Origin: Paraburkholderia solisilvae
GTDB taxonomy: Bacteria > Pseudomonadota > Gammaproteobacteria > Burkholderiales > Burkholderiaceae
DNA length: 64,000 nt
NCBI RefSeq assembly: GCF_902859875.1
Contig: NZ_CADIKF010000025.1
Coordinates: forward strand, 39,328 to 103,327
Direction of reading: 5' to 3'
The notes under the pieces were generated by a model. It was not told the DNA's origin. It was given only the letters and a program-made list of their open reading frames with translations, and did no database searches. The translations under genes and the position numbers were made by a program. Below are positions 43,577 to 52,184 of this stretch, one piece after another. Position 1 is the stretch's first letter, and each line of letters opens with the position of its first letter.

Positions 43577-44383
43577 GTGACGTCACTGCTGATCGACGGA
43601 CTGAACTGGTCGCCGCCACAAGTCGAGCGTCGCCGCGACGATGCGGACCTGCTGCGCGAGATTGTGCTGCACGCCCGCAGCGGCGAATTCGTCGGGCTGA
43701 TCGGTCCGAACGGCAGCGGCAAGACCAGCCTGTTGCGCTGCGCGTTCCGCTACGCGAGGCCGCGGCTCGGCACCGTGACGCTCGACGCAGACGATGTCTG
43801 GTCCCATCGCGCACGCTGGGCGGCGCAGCGCATCGCGGTGCTGCTGCAAGATGCGCCGGACGACTTCGGACTGAGTGTGGCGGAAGTCGTCGCGATGGGG
43901 CGCACGCCGCACAAGCGGCTGCTTGAAGGCGCCACACCCGGTGACGCGGCACAGGTCGATCGCGCGCTGCGCGATGTCGAACTCGAACCGGCACGCGACC
44001 GGTTATTCGCATCGCTGTCCGGTGGCGAAAAGCAACGTGCGTTGCTGGCGCGCGCGCTCGTTCAACAACCACAAGTGCTGATGCTCGACGAACCGACCAA
44101 TCATCTCGACCCGCGCCACCAGATTGAAATACTCGGACTGGTCAAACGCCAGCGGATCACGACGATCGCCGCGATTCACGACCTGAACCTGGCTGCCGCG
44201 TTCTGCGACCGGATCTATGTGATCGCGGCGGGTGAAATCGCCGGTTGCGGCACGCCCGACGAGGTGCTGACCGAGCACATGCTGAAAACCGTGTACGGCG
44301 TCAACGCATTGGTGGACAAACACCCTGTGTCGTCGCGTCCGCGCATCACGCTGATTGCGGGCGATGGAGCGACGCTGTCATGA
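43577..44383 (+). CDS. btuD: ABC transporter ATP-binding protein, probable B12 uptake (BtuD-like)
   Basis: A 268-residue ATPase of the iron-complex/B12 importer class: Walker A GPNGSGKTSLLR near residue 40, Q-loop VLLQDAPDDFGLSVAEVVAMGRTPH near 85, signature LSGGEKQRALLARAL near 145, Walker B LMLDEPTNHLDP near 167, switch AAIHDLNLA. A GTG start at 43577 is supported by CACGGAG 7 bases upstream and by family length. It is 25 bases after the receptor gene and ATGA-coupled to the next gene. The symbol is assigned by context. Confidence 0.85.
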   Translation: MTSLLIDGLNWSPPQVERRRDDADLLREIVLHARSGEFVGLIGPNGSGKTSLLRCAFRYARPRLGTVTLDADDVWSHRARWAAQRIAVLLQDAPDDFGLSVAEVVAMGRTPHKRLLEGATPGDAAQVDRALRDVELEPARDRLFASLSGGEKQRALLARALVQQPQVLMLDEPTNHLDPRHQIEILGLVKRQRITTIAAIHDLNLAAAFCDRIYVIAAGEIAGCGTPDEVLTEHMLKTVYGVNALVDKHPVSSRPRITLIAGDGATLS

Positions 44384-45387
44384 CCGCACGAATTGCGCGC
44401 TTCTTCTTCACCGCGCTGGCGTTCGCGGCGCTTACGCCGGTCGCGTATGCCGGCCACTATCCGGTCACCGTGCGCAGTTGCAATCGCAATGTGACGTTCA
44501 CACACGCGCCGTCGCGCGCGGTCAGCAACGACGTGAACCTGACCGAGATGATGCTGCGTCTGGGGCTGCGTTCGCGCATGGCGGGCTACACCGGCATCGA
44601 CGGCTGGAAGACTGCGCAGCCGTCGCTGCATGACGAACTGAGCGGACTGCCCGAACTGGCGCTGCGCTATCCGTCGCTTGAAACGCTGGTGGCGTCAGGC
44701 GCCGATCTGTATGTTGCAGGCTGGAATTATGGCATGCGTGTCGGCGGTCCTATCACACCCACCACGTTGGCCCGTTTCGGCATCGCAAGCTACGAATTGA
44801 CCGAATCGTGCGCACACGTGATGCCTCGCCCCGCTGCATCGTTCGATGATGTCTACAACGACTTGCGCAATCTCGGCGCGATCTTCGACGTCGACGCGCG
44901 TGCACATGCGTTGATCGCAGCCATGCAGGCGCGCATCGATGCGGTCTCGCGCACGCTCGGCCCGCAGGTGGAACGCACGCGGGTATTCGTCTACGACAGC
45001 GGCGAAGACAAGCCGTTTACCGCGGGCGCACTGGCGATGCCGAGCGCGCTGATCCGCGCGGCGGGTGGCAAAAACGTGATGGACGATATCGCGCAGAGCT
45101 GGACCCAGGTGAGTTGGGAAAGCGTCGTCGCACGCAATCCACAGGCGATTGTGATCGTCGACTATGGCGCGGTGACGGCGGACCAGAAGATCCAGTTTCT
45201 CATTGGCAATCCGGCATTGGCGAACGTGGACGCAGTGCGATCGCGCCACTTTATCGTCGTGCATTACGATGCCGCGACGCCTGGCGTACGCAATGCCGAC
45301 GCGGTCGAGACGATTGCGCATGGATTGCATCTGGCTGCGTTCGCGCCGAGGCCGGCGGCGGCCGAGCAAGCCGCACAAGGACGGTGA
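44380..45387 (+). CDS. btuF: Periplasmic substrate-binding protein of the corrinoid ABC importer (BtuF-like)
   Basis: A 335-residue protein with a signal peptide (about 1-25, ending AYA). The fold of class III (Fe-siderophore/B12) binding proteins shows in VTFTHAPSRAVSNDVNLTEMMLRLGL and SLETLVASGADLYVAGWNYG. VMDDIAQSWTQVSWESVVARNPQAIVIVDYG appears in the second lobe. It passes the ligand to the BtuC-like permease. Coupled by ATGA to the ATPase gene and by TGATG to the permease gene. A Cys in SCNRN near residue 34 is unusual for the family. Confidence 0.82.
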   Translation: MTARIARFFFTALAFAALTPVAYAGHYPVTVRSCNRNVTFTHAPSRAVSNDVNLTEMMLRLGLRSRMAGYTGIDGWKTAQPSLHDELSGLPELALRYPSLETLVASGADLYVAGWNYGMRVGGPITPTTLARFGIASYELTESCAHVMPRPAASFDDVYNDLRNLGAIFDVDARAHALIAAMQARIDAVSRTLGPQVERTRVFVYDSGEDKPFTAGALAMPSALIRAAGGKNVMDDIAQSWTQVSWESVVARNPQAIVIVDYGAVTADQKIQFLIGNPALANVDAVRSRHFIVVHYDAATPGVRNADAVETIAHGLHLAAFAPRPAAAEQAAQGR

Positions 45388-46430
45388 TGGATACGATGCA
45401 AGCAATCTCCGTCGCACGAGCGACCCGCAAAAGCCATCTTCCGATCGTTACGCTGGTCTTGCTGTTAGCGGTGTCAATTGTGATTGCGACAGGCGTGGGG
45501 CCCGCTTACGTCGCACCCGACATGACGGCGCGCATCGTATTCGCGCACCTGTTCGGCGGTCCGGCGGGCGCCGCCGCCGGACCGCAAGACAGCATCGTCT
45601 GGCTGATCCGCCTGCCTCGCGTGCTGCTGGGCGCGCTGGTCGGCGCGTCGCTTGCGGTCGCCGGCACGGCGCTGCAGGCGGCCACCGCCAATCGTCTCGC
45701 CGACCCGCATCTGCTCGGCGTGAGTTCCGGCGCGAGCGTCGGCGCCGTGGCCGCGACGTTGTGGATCGGCGCCGCATTCGGGCCGCTTACGCTGCCCGTG
45801 CTTGCCTTCGCCGGCGCGCTGGCCGCCACGTCACTGGTCGTCGTGCTCGGCGCGCGCGGCGGCCGGCTCGACTCGCAACGATTGTTGCTATCGGGCATCG
45901 CGGTGTCGTTCGTCATGATGGCGTGCGCGAATCTGATGCTTTACCTCGGCGACCAACGCGCGGCCGCGTCGGTGCTGTTCTGGATGCTCGGCGGGCTCGG
46001 TCTTGCGCAGTGGGGCGTGCTCGGCGTGCCGGCCTGCTTCGCCGCCGGCGGCCTGCTGTTGCTGATCGGCTGGCGACGCGAACTGAATGCGTTGATGAGC
46101 GGCGATATCGTTGCCACGACACTCGGCGTCGATGTCGCGCGAACCCGCCGCCAGGTGTTCGCCGTGAGTTCGCTGCTGACTGCCGCAATGGTGGCCGTGA
46201 GCGGCGCGATCGGCTTTGTGGGACTGGTCGCGCCGCATGTCTGCCGGCGCCTCGTCGGCGCCGATCATGCGCGTCTGCTGCCGGCCTCGGCGTTGTTCGG
46301 CGCCATCCTGCTGATCTGGGCGGACGTCGCCGCGCGCATGCTTGTCGCGCCGGATGAACTGCCGATCGGCGTGCTGACGGCGCTGCTGGGCGGGGCATTC
46401 TTCGCGCTGCTGGTTCGGCACGGACGGTAA
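45387..46430 (+). CDS. btuC: ABC importer permease, FecCD family (BtuC-like)
   Basis: A 347-residue membrane protein with about ten transmembrane helices. WLIRLPRVLLGALVGASLAVAGTALQAATANRLADPHLLGVSSGASVGAV is the FecCD/BtuC hallmark, present here in residues 65-115, and GFVGLVAPHVCRRLVGADHARLLPASALFGA is the second. It forms the channel of the corrinoid importer. The start overlaps the preceding stop codon (TGATG), and AAGGACGG serves as ribosome binding site. It is the last gene of the riboswitch-controlled operon. Confidence 0.87.
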   Translation: MDTMQAISVARATRKSHLPIVTLVLLLAVSIVIATGVGPAYVAPDMTARIVFAHLFGGPAGAAAGPQDSIVWLIRLPRVLLGALVGASLAVAGTALQAATANRLADPHLLGVSSGASVGAVAATLWIGAAFGPLTLPVLAFAGALAATSLVVVLGARGGRLDSQRLLLSGIAVSFVMMACANLMLYLGDQRAAASVLFWMLGGLGLAQWGVLGVPACFAAGGLLLLIGWRRELNALMSGDIVATTLGVDVARTRRQVFAVSSLLTAAMVAVSGAIGFVGLVAPHVCRRLVGADHARLLPASALFGAILLIWADVAARMLVAPDELPIGVLTALLGGAFFALLVRHGR

Positions 46431-46541
46431 CGAGCGCGGTTTCGCGCGATGGCTGCGGCCGTTTGAACGACCGGCCCGCGCAAGATGCGTCGAACAGCGG
46501 CGGTTACGGCGGCGCCGCCAGCGGCATGGCCTTCGGCCCGT

Positions 46542-47441
46542 TCAATCCGCATGCGGTCTTTGCGCCGCGCTATGGGCGGTGGTGGGCGACACGTCCTGCA
46601 TCCATCGATCGATGTCGTTCACCACCTTCTCGTCGATGCCCCAATAGCCGTGCGGCGATCGCGAACCGCAATCGTTCGACGACCGCGCCACGCCGCCCTG
46701 TTCGAACAGCACCGTGGGCTGCGCGTTACGCATTGCGTGCGCGATCTCGTTCGCCATCGAAGGCGGCGCGACCCAGCATCGGTCGTCGCGATTCGCGACG
46801 ATCAGCGCGGGCGCGCGAACGTCCTGCGGTTGCGCATCGAACACGGTCTCGCGAGATTTGCCGACAACGGAAACGGATTCGGTCAGGACCACGCCGGCCA
46901 GTTCGCCTGGTCCCGCATGCGACGCGGCATTCATCGCCGCGATCGACCCCTGGCTCGTGCCCATCACCCATACCGGTACATTCGATAGCGAATGCGCGAA
47001 GCCAAGGATTGTCTGCGTAACGGCTGCGTATTCCGCGGTACTGCGCTGTCCGCGCATCGACCGATGGTCGATCGCATCGACGATCACCACGCCGTACTTG
47101 CGACGAGCCCACAACTCGCGCGTCCGCACGACGAAGTTGTCGCCGCTGCGGATTGCGCCGTCGCGCTCGATACCGATTTCGTCGGCTCCGCCCGGAAACA
47201 TCACGATGATGCCGCGCATGCCGGCTTTCGGACCGTAAAACAATACACGCTGATAGCCGCCGCCATCGAGCGGCAGATCGCGCACGAGCGTGTCGCGCGC
47301 GTCGGCACTGGCAATCGAACCCGGATTTTCGTCATGCGCCGGCGGCTCTTGCGCATACGCGCCGGCGCATTGACATGACATGCCTATCGCGACCCACGCG
47401 ATAGGCGCGCACAAGCGACGGCCAACCTTACCCAATAGCAT
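46542..47441 (-). CDS. Secreted alpha/beta hydrolase-like protein
   Basis: A 299-residue protein with a signal peptide (about 1-31, ending AYA/Q). The fold is alpha/beta-hydrolase: IIVMFPGGADEIG oxyanion strand near residue 80, VWVMGTSQGSIAAMNAA nucleophile elbow (Ser near 164), VANRDDRCW Asp region and a late SPHGYWG His. It may be an esterase or dienelactone-hydrolase-like enzyme of the periplasm; substrate unknown. The ATG at 47441 has GAGGA about 6 bases upstream, better than the ATG at 47453. It is convergent with the btu operon. Confidence 0.75.
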   Translation of the reverse strand: MLLGKVGRRLCAPIAWVAIGMSCQCAGAYAQEPPAHDENPGSIASADARDTLVRDLPLDGGGYQRVLFYGPKAGMRGIIVMFPGGADEIGIERDGAIRSGDNFVVRTRELWARRKYGVVIVDAIDHRSMRGQRSTAEYAAVTQTILGFAHSLSNVPVWVMGTSQGSIAAMNAASHAGPGELAGVVLTESVSVVGKSRETVFDAQPQDVRAPALIVANRDDRCWVAPPSMANEIAHAMRNAQPTVLFEQGGVARSSNDCGSRSPHGYWGIDEKVVNDIDRWMQDVSPTTAHSAAQRPHAD

Positions 47442-47651
47442 CGATGTCCTCATATTTCGTCAGCAGACTGAATCTTGCGAAGCCGCCGGCAGCCGTCATT
47501 CGAACGGCTTACGCGTCGCGATTCCGCAAGCGTTGGAGCAGTTTAGAGCGGGAGAAAATATGCGTCCAATATATCCGGACGAATCGAGCCCTATCCGTCG
47601 GATAGGGCTCAACCGGCGCGAGCGCGCGACGCGCGGCGGCGTGTCTGTCCA

Positions 47652-47679
47652 GCAGGCAGCGCGCAACCGCGCTGCCTGC
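47652..47679 (-). terminator. 12-bp perfect hairpin after the Ser-rich gene
   Basis: GCAGGCAGCGCG (47652-47663) and CGCGCTGCCTGC (47668-47679) are exact complements with a 4-base loop, 10 bases past the minus-strand stop codon at 47690. A second perfect stem, GAGCCCTATCC/GGATAGGGCTC, lies at 47586-47610. Neither has a T-run, so they may be terminators or transcript-protecting stems. Confidence 0.5.
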
Positions 47680-47689
47680 CGCACTGTCA

Positions 47690-48271
47690 TCAGGGCGTGC
47701 CCTTGCGCCGAGGTGAATCCGGTTCGTTGACCACTTGTGAAGCTCTTACGCCAGTTCGTTTCAATGCGCTGGCGGGCACATTGGCCGGGTCGATCGGGAA
47801 CGAGGTCGGTCCGTCCGTTCCGCCGCCACCCGTCTTGGTCCCGATCGCGCGAAATTGGGTCGGGTCGCTTCGCCTCGGTACAAGGCTCACCTGGACGTCC
47901 CCTCCGCCGAATTTTGTGGTCCCGCCGTCGAGGGAACGGCTTCGATTGCGTAGCTCATTGACCGATGTCACCGCCGACGGACGTATCTCCGTTTTGCCGC
48001 GTTTAGGTCCACGCTCTCCGGCGTGGGCGCCATGCCCCTTACTGAAGCGGAACTCGGAAAGCGTGCGTGTGCCCGATGACGACGGCGCCGGAGTTGGCGG
48101 CATCGGAGAGAGAGTCGACGATGAGGACGACGACCGGGACCGGGACGACGACGAGGACGACGTTGACGACAACGCCGACGAGGGCCGAGGCCGAGGAGGC
48201 GTAGGTGTTGGCGTTGACGGCGCCGTCGATGAGGATGGCGACGGCGCAGATGGGGCTTTTCGTTTGGTCAT
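47690..48271 (-). CDS. Ser-rich basic protein downstream of the TPR-GNAT fusion
   Basis: A 193-residue protein with no signal peptide. Residues 1-70 are almost only Ser, Pro, Thr, Arg and Lys, with runs of six Ser. Residues 70-193 are basic and Gly-rich, with FRFSKGHGAHAGERGPKR near 75, then GGTTKFGGGDVQVSLVPRR, TSFPIDPANVPASALKRTG and a final PRRKGTP. CAGGAAAAG lies about 6 bases before the ATG, 21 bases after the upstream gene's stop, so the two are probably co-transcribed. No family recognised. The Asp-rich frame on the opposite strand is its shadow. Confidence 0.6.
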   Translation of the reverse strand: MTKRKAPSAPSPSSSTAPSTPTPTPPRPRPSSALSSTSSSSSSRSRSSSSSSTLSPMPPTPAPSSSGTRTLSEFRFSKGHGAHAGERGPKRGKTEIRPSAVTSVNELRNRSRSLDGGTTKFGGGDVQVSLVPRRSDPTQFRAIGTKTGGGGTDGPTSFPIDPANVPASALKRTGVRASQVVNEPDSPRRKGTP

Positions 48272-48292
48272 TTATCTTTTCCTGAAAGGAGG

Positions 48293-50518
48293 TCAAACTG
48301 CGGCGGGGGTCATGCAATCCAATCCATCGTTTAAAGCACGCGGGTTCGACGGCTGCTGCGGCGCATTCATGGCCTCATCGAAGCGCTTGAACAGTGCCAA
48401 CGTGTCAGCCACTGGCACAGGCGTTTCCACTAACGACCGGTGATAGTGAAGCTGACCATCATCGACAGTGGTGACAATCAACCGTTCAAAGCCGATCCGA
48501 CCCAGTGTGCGAATTGAACGAACATTGTCGGCATAGGCGGACGCGAACAGGTCGGTGACACCTTCCGCCGCGGCTTGGGCGACGAGCAGTCTTGCGGCAC
48601 GCGAGCCCAAACCCGCACCCTGTGCGTGCCCGCCGATCCAGAAGTAAATCTCCGCAGCTACGCCGCTGCGCCGATAACTCACGACGCCAACCGGCCCCCA
48701 CTCGCCGCTCACGACCGCGTAGCTGCAACGTCCCACGTCGCGCCACTCGTTGCCGATCCATTCCAGCACCTGCTCGCGGCTTGCCAGCGCGGGCAGATTC
48801 GTCATCGGAGCAATGTGAGGATCGCTACAAAACTGGCGCAACAGGCCATCCGCGTGTCCGCCGGAAAGCGGCTCGATGCATACGTCCCGATCGCGCGCGA
48901 GCGCAGGCCGGTATCCGCCGCGCGATCGCCAGCGCACATCGCGCCTGCGCAGCGCGCGATACAGCGCGGCGCAGGTGCGATTGGACGGCTCCAGTTCGAG
49001 CGCCGTTGAAACATGTGCGATCGCATCGTCCGGATATCCGGCAGCCGACAGGCAACACGCGACGTAATAGTGCGCGGCGACGTCTTCGTGACCGGATGCG
49101 AGCGCACCGTTGAATACATCGCGAGCAAGGGCCCAATGTCCTGCATGCATCGCCATCAGGCCCAGTTGCTGATCCACGGACGGATTCCGCCTATCGGGCA
49201 GATGACGTTGTGCGACACGCAGCAGTGCAGCCCGCCATGCGTAAAGCGCCGTGTCCGTCAAATGCAGCGGTCGGCTGCCGTAGCCGGACACCAGCCGCGC
49301 CAGGACGCGTGAATCATGGTGGGAGAGCCGCAGCAACGCGAGCAGCGTGTCGGGCGGCGCGATTGCCGCCAGCGCTTCAGCGGACGCCGCGAGCGACGCG
49401 CTGTCGTCCGGGTGATGCGCGTCGAGACTCGCGCGCAGCGCGGCGACGCGCTCATCGAGCGGCGGTTCGCCCGCGCGCCACCACACCGCATGCACGACCA
49501 GGCCGTCGTCGGCGAGCTGCCGCTGATAGACGGTCGCCGCGTACGCGGCGTGATACATCGCGAGCGCATGAAAATTCACCGGCAGCGGCGCGTCGTGTTG
49601 CAGCCACGCGGATTTCGGCCATAACATGCCGGCCCGCAATTGCTGTTCGCTGCATACGCCATGGGCCGCCGCCAGCAACAGATAACCGGCGCGGCTGCAG
49701 AACCGGTCGAGCGCATCGAGCATGGCGAGCGTCTCGACGGGCAGCAGCAGCGGCGCGCTCGGCAACTGCGCGACATAATGCGCGGCCAGCGGCTCGCAGT
49801 GCGCGTCCATGGCGTGAACGGGCATCGCGTGCCATGCGCAGTTCAGCATGTCGCCGTCCTGCTCACCCGACAGCTGCGTATCAGGCCGATACGCATAGCG
49901 ACCCTGCATCCACTCGCCCCGATGCGCGGCCCAAAGGCTCGATGACTGCCGCTCGAACAAGCCGGCGGCGAGCAGCACAACCGGGTTCCTCGGGCAAGCG
50001 ATCACCAGTCCGCTATGCGCGATCTGCAAACCCGAACCGATCGCACCGCGCCATTGCCCCCATGCGAAGCCGTGCTTCGTTGCAAGCCGGGTCCACGGTC
50101 CATGCATCGCACTCGGCGCTGCGCCGCCCTCGCTGTCGCCGCTCTCGCAAACCACGTAGCAGTAGTCGAGCGTCGCGGCCGGACTGCCCGGCAGCCGTTC
50201 TTCCAGGGCTTGCAGAAGCAGCCATGCGAGCCGCCCCTGCGCCGGCGCGAGATCGAGCAGATAAAGCGGCTCGTGCGGATCGATACGGCCGGCCGCCAGT
50301 TCTGCCTCCCAATAGCCGACGACCGCATTCGCCCATGCCGCGGCCAAGGCCGGATTCGCGAGCGCATCGGCAAGCTGATCGACGAACTGCGCGCTCGCGG
50401 CAAACCCGCTGCGCATGTCGCGCTCCCCGCTCGCGAACGGTTCCATCGTATGCACGCCGCGCGCCGTAGCGACGCCGCGCTCTGCCTCCACCTCTACCTG
50501 TACCTGCAATGCGGACAT
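48293..50518 (-). CDS. Fusion protein: methyltransferase-like domain, TPR region, GNAT domain
   Basis: A 741-residue protein with three parts. Residues about 30-330 resemble a MidA-type Rossmann methyltransferase: YLLDLAPAQGRLAWLLLQAL, then NPVVLLAAGLFERQS, equivalent to the motif I and ANxxFD regions but with altered glycines. Residues about 420-550 are TPR-like helices (HAGHWALARDVFNGALASG, AAGYPDDAIAHVSTALELEP). Residues about 575-705 are a GNAT domain with the acetyl-CoA loop GGHAQGAGLGSRAARLLV. The ATG at 50518 has AGGAAG 7 bases upstream. Function unknown; probably a modifying enzyme with a protein or peptide substrate. Confidence 0.75.
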   Translation of the reverse strand: MSALQVQVEVEAERGVATARGVHTMEPFASGERDMRSGFAASAQFVDQLADALANPALAAAWANAVVGYWEAELAAGRIDPHEPLYLLDLAPAQGRLAWLLLQALEERLPGSPAATLDYCYVVCESGDSEGGAAPSAMHGPWTRLATKHGFAWGQWRGAIGSGLQIAHSGLVIACPRNPVVLLAAGLFERQSSSLWAAHRGEWMQGRYAYRPDTQLSGEQDGDMLNCAWHAMPVHAMDAHCEPLAAHYVAQLPSAPLLLPVETLAMLDALDRFCSRAGYLLLAAAHGVCSEQQLRAGMLWPKSAWLQHDAPLPVNFHALAMYHAAYAATVYQRQLADDGLVVHAVWWRAGEPPLDERVAALRASLDAHHPDDSASLAASAEALAAIAPPDTLLALLRLSHHDSRVLARLVSGYGSRPLHLTDTALYAWRAALLRVAQRHLPDRRNPSVDQQLGLMAMHAGHWALARDVFNGALASGHEDVAAHYYVACCLSAAGYPDDAIAHVSTALELEPSNRTCAALYRALRRRDVRWRSRGGYRPALARDRDVCIEPLSGGHADGLLRQFCSDPHIAPMTNLPALASREQVLEWIGNEWRDVGRCSYAVVSGEWGPVGVVSYRRSGVAAEIYFWIGGHAQGAGLGSRAARLLVAQAAAEGVTDLFASAYADNVRSIRTLGRIGFERLIVTTVDDGQLHYHRSLVETPVPVADTLALFKRFDEAMNAPQQPSNPRALNDGLDCMTPAAV

Positions 50519-50697
50519 GCTCGCTTCCTCGTCGACGACTGCTTTCCATCGGGACCCGCACGCCCTTTTCTCGCAAACGGCAGGCGCCTGATACACGTCC
50601 CGGTTCGCCGTGAATTCCACCCTTGCCTATCGCCACGGCAAGCCGCACAATCCATCGGCCCGTTGTCATTCGGCTGCTTATTCAGCCTCGATAGCCC

Positions 50698-51258
50698 ATG
50701 CTCAAAACCCTGTTCCTACTGCTGCTGCTCGCGTTCGGCACGGCGATGTTCGCTGCCGGTGCGCTTGCGCCGCCCGCGGTCAAAACGCCGCTCGCCGCAC
50801 TCGCCGCTCGCGCGGCGACCCTGTTGCACGCGCCGTCCGATGCACGCGCCGCACCGCATGCCGCCGCGCCGGCGGCGGCGCCCGCTCATGCGCAAGCCGC
50901 CGAAGCCGCTTCGACGCCGCTCGCCAGCCTGCTGGTGCCGGTGCCCCCGCCGCCTCACGGCCGCTATGCGTTGCAGGCGGCGAGCTTCGCGTCGCGCGAT
51001 GCGGCCACCTCGTTCGCTGCCTCGGCCATCGCACAGGACTACAAGGCGCTCGTCGTGCCGGTCAGCGATGCGGGTCAGCCGTTTATCGTCGCGGTCGGCG
51101 ACTATCCGTCGCCTGACGCGGCGCGCGCCGATCAACTCGTCGTTCAGCGCCAGTTGCAGGCGGGCGTGCTGCCTCCGGTGATCCTGCTGCCCGCCGCGGC
51201 GGCATCGGCCGGCGCGTCCAGCACGAAAACAGCAGCGGCCATACCGGACGCGCAATGA
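50698..51258 (+). CDS. SPOR domain protein
   Basis: A 186-residue protein. An N-terminal hydrophobic helix (about 4-24) serves as anchor or signal, then an Ala/Pro-rich linker (25-80). The SPOR domain (about 85-160) shows GRYALQAASFASRDAATSFA and PFIVAVGDYPSPDAARADQL. SPOR domains bind denuded peptidoglycan glycans at division sites. The tail is Ala/Ser-rich. It is divergent from the fusion gene, with 179 bases between them, and lies between it and the T6SS. A link to secretion is possible but unproven. Confidence 0.82.
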   Translation: MLKTLFLLLLLAFGTAMFAAGALAPPAVKTPLAALAARAATLLHAPSDARAAPHAAAPAAAPAHAQAAEAASTPLASLLVPVPPPPHGRYALQAASFASRDAATSFAASAIAQDYKALVVPVSDAGQPFIVAVGDYPSPDAARADQLVVQRQLQAGVLPPVILLPAAAASAGASSTKTAAAIPDAQ

Positions 51259-51337
51259 CGTGCAATAACCTGCACTAACGCGCAGGCCGCCAGTCCCGCG
51301 AAGCGTCCCGTCTGTCGCCATCCGCATAGCCCGCGCA

Positions 51338-51616
51338 TCACCCGAGTCTCCCCTTCATTCGATGGGCGACACGCCAGCCCGCTGCGCCGCGCGCGTCGAC
51401 AAAACACACCTTCAGTTGCGCCATCCCCTCGTCGCAGAAATACGCGAGGACCGTCGCGTCGTCACGGCTACGCGTGATGAACCACAACGCGTCGCCATAC
51501 GCCGCACCCCAGCTATCGACGCGGCAAGCGAGCAGATCCGCGCGCCCGCGGTCGCGAATCAGCGCAATGCGCACTTGCGCTTCGCCTAACGTCGCCGTCT
51601 GATAGATGCGCGCCAT
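51338..51616 (-). CDS. Small DUF6150-like protein near the T6SS
   Basis: A 92-residue protein: MARIYQTATLGEAQVRIALI, then RADLLACRVDSWGAAYGDALWFITRSRDD, and KVCFVDARGAAGWRVAHRMKGRLG. This resembles, from memory, a family of about 90-residue proteins often encoded in T6SS neighbourhoods (DUF6150). No signal peptide; two Cys. GGGAG lies 6 bases before the ATG. Function unknown. Confidence 0.7.
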   Translation of the reverse strand: MARIYQTATLGEAQVRIALIRDRGRADLLACRVDSWGAAYGDALWFITRSRDDATVLAYFCDEGMAQLKVCFVDARGAAGWRVAHRMKGRLG

Positions 51617-51712
51617 CAGACACTCCCGCGTATCCGCGCGGCGCGGTCACCGCGCAAGGGACGCCGTACCTGTGCGATTCCATGAAACACAACTGCGCGC
51701 GGCAATGCGTTT

Positions 51713-52138
51713 ATGCGCCGCATACTTGCGCAATCCGCGGCGAGCGCCGATACTCGCGCCTGCCTTGTGATGTGGAGCAAGCCCTTGAACGATCGCCGAT
51801 TCTCCTCGCCTGCCTCGTCGCCTGACTCGCCGCCTGACTCACCGCCGCGCCGCACCGAACCGGCCGACGAAACCCTCATGCGGTTGCCCGACGGCACGCC
51901 CGTCACGCTCGTGCAACCGAACGGCATGACGCGCCCCGTGCTCGGCACGCGCGAGCCGGCCGACGCCGGCGATACGGCGCGGCGCGCACGCGCGCTCGCC
52001 GCGTGGGGTGTCGCGCCCCGCACGCCACGCCAACCCGTCGCCGCCGCAATCGAAACGCCGTTGCCGCTGCGCACCCGCACCGCCCTGGCGTACGAACTGC
52101 CGCCGGAAATCGCGGCGCAATTGCGCCGCCGCGGCTGA
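51713..52138 (+). CDS. Hypothetical protein, possibly T6SS-associated
   Basis: A 141-residue frame; an ATG at 51770 would give 122 residues. The middle LMRLPDGTPVTLVQPNGMTRPVLGTREPADAG looks like genuine protein sequence, flanked by Ser/Pro/Asp-rich (about 25-50) and Arg/Pro-rich parts. No signal, no known domain, no good ribosome binding site. It is convergent with tssA. An opposing frame at 51616-52311 is Arg/Gly-rich and less convincing. Confidence 0.4.
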   Translation: MRRILAQSAASADTRACLVMWSKPLNDRRFSSPASSPDSPPDSPPRRTEPADETLMRLPDGTPVTLVQPNGMTRPVLGTREPADAGDTARRARALAAWGVAPRTPRQPVAAAIETPLPLRTRTALAYELPPEIAAQLRRRG

Positions 52139-52184
52139 GTCGCCGCCTGCCACGCGGGTTGTCGCAAAGTCTGCCGATGCGCGC

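Noticed and set aside
47697..48443. Plus-strand 248-residue frame with a long Asp-rich run
   Set aside because: It is the complement of the Ser codons (TCG/TCC) of the minus-strand gene, has no good ribosome binding site and runs into the end of the fusion gene.
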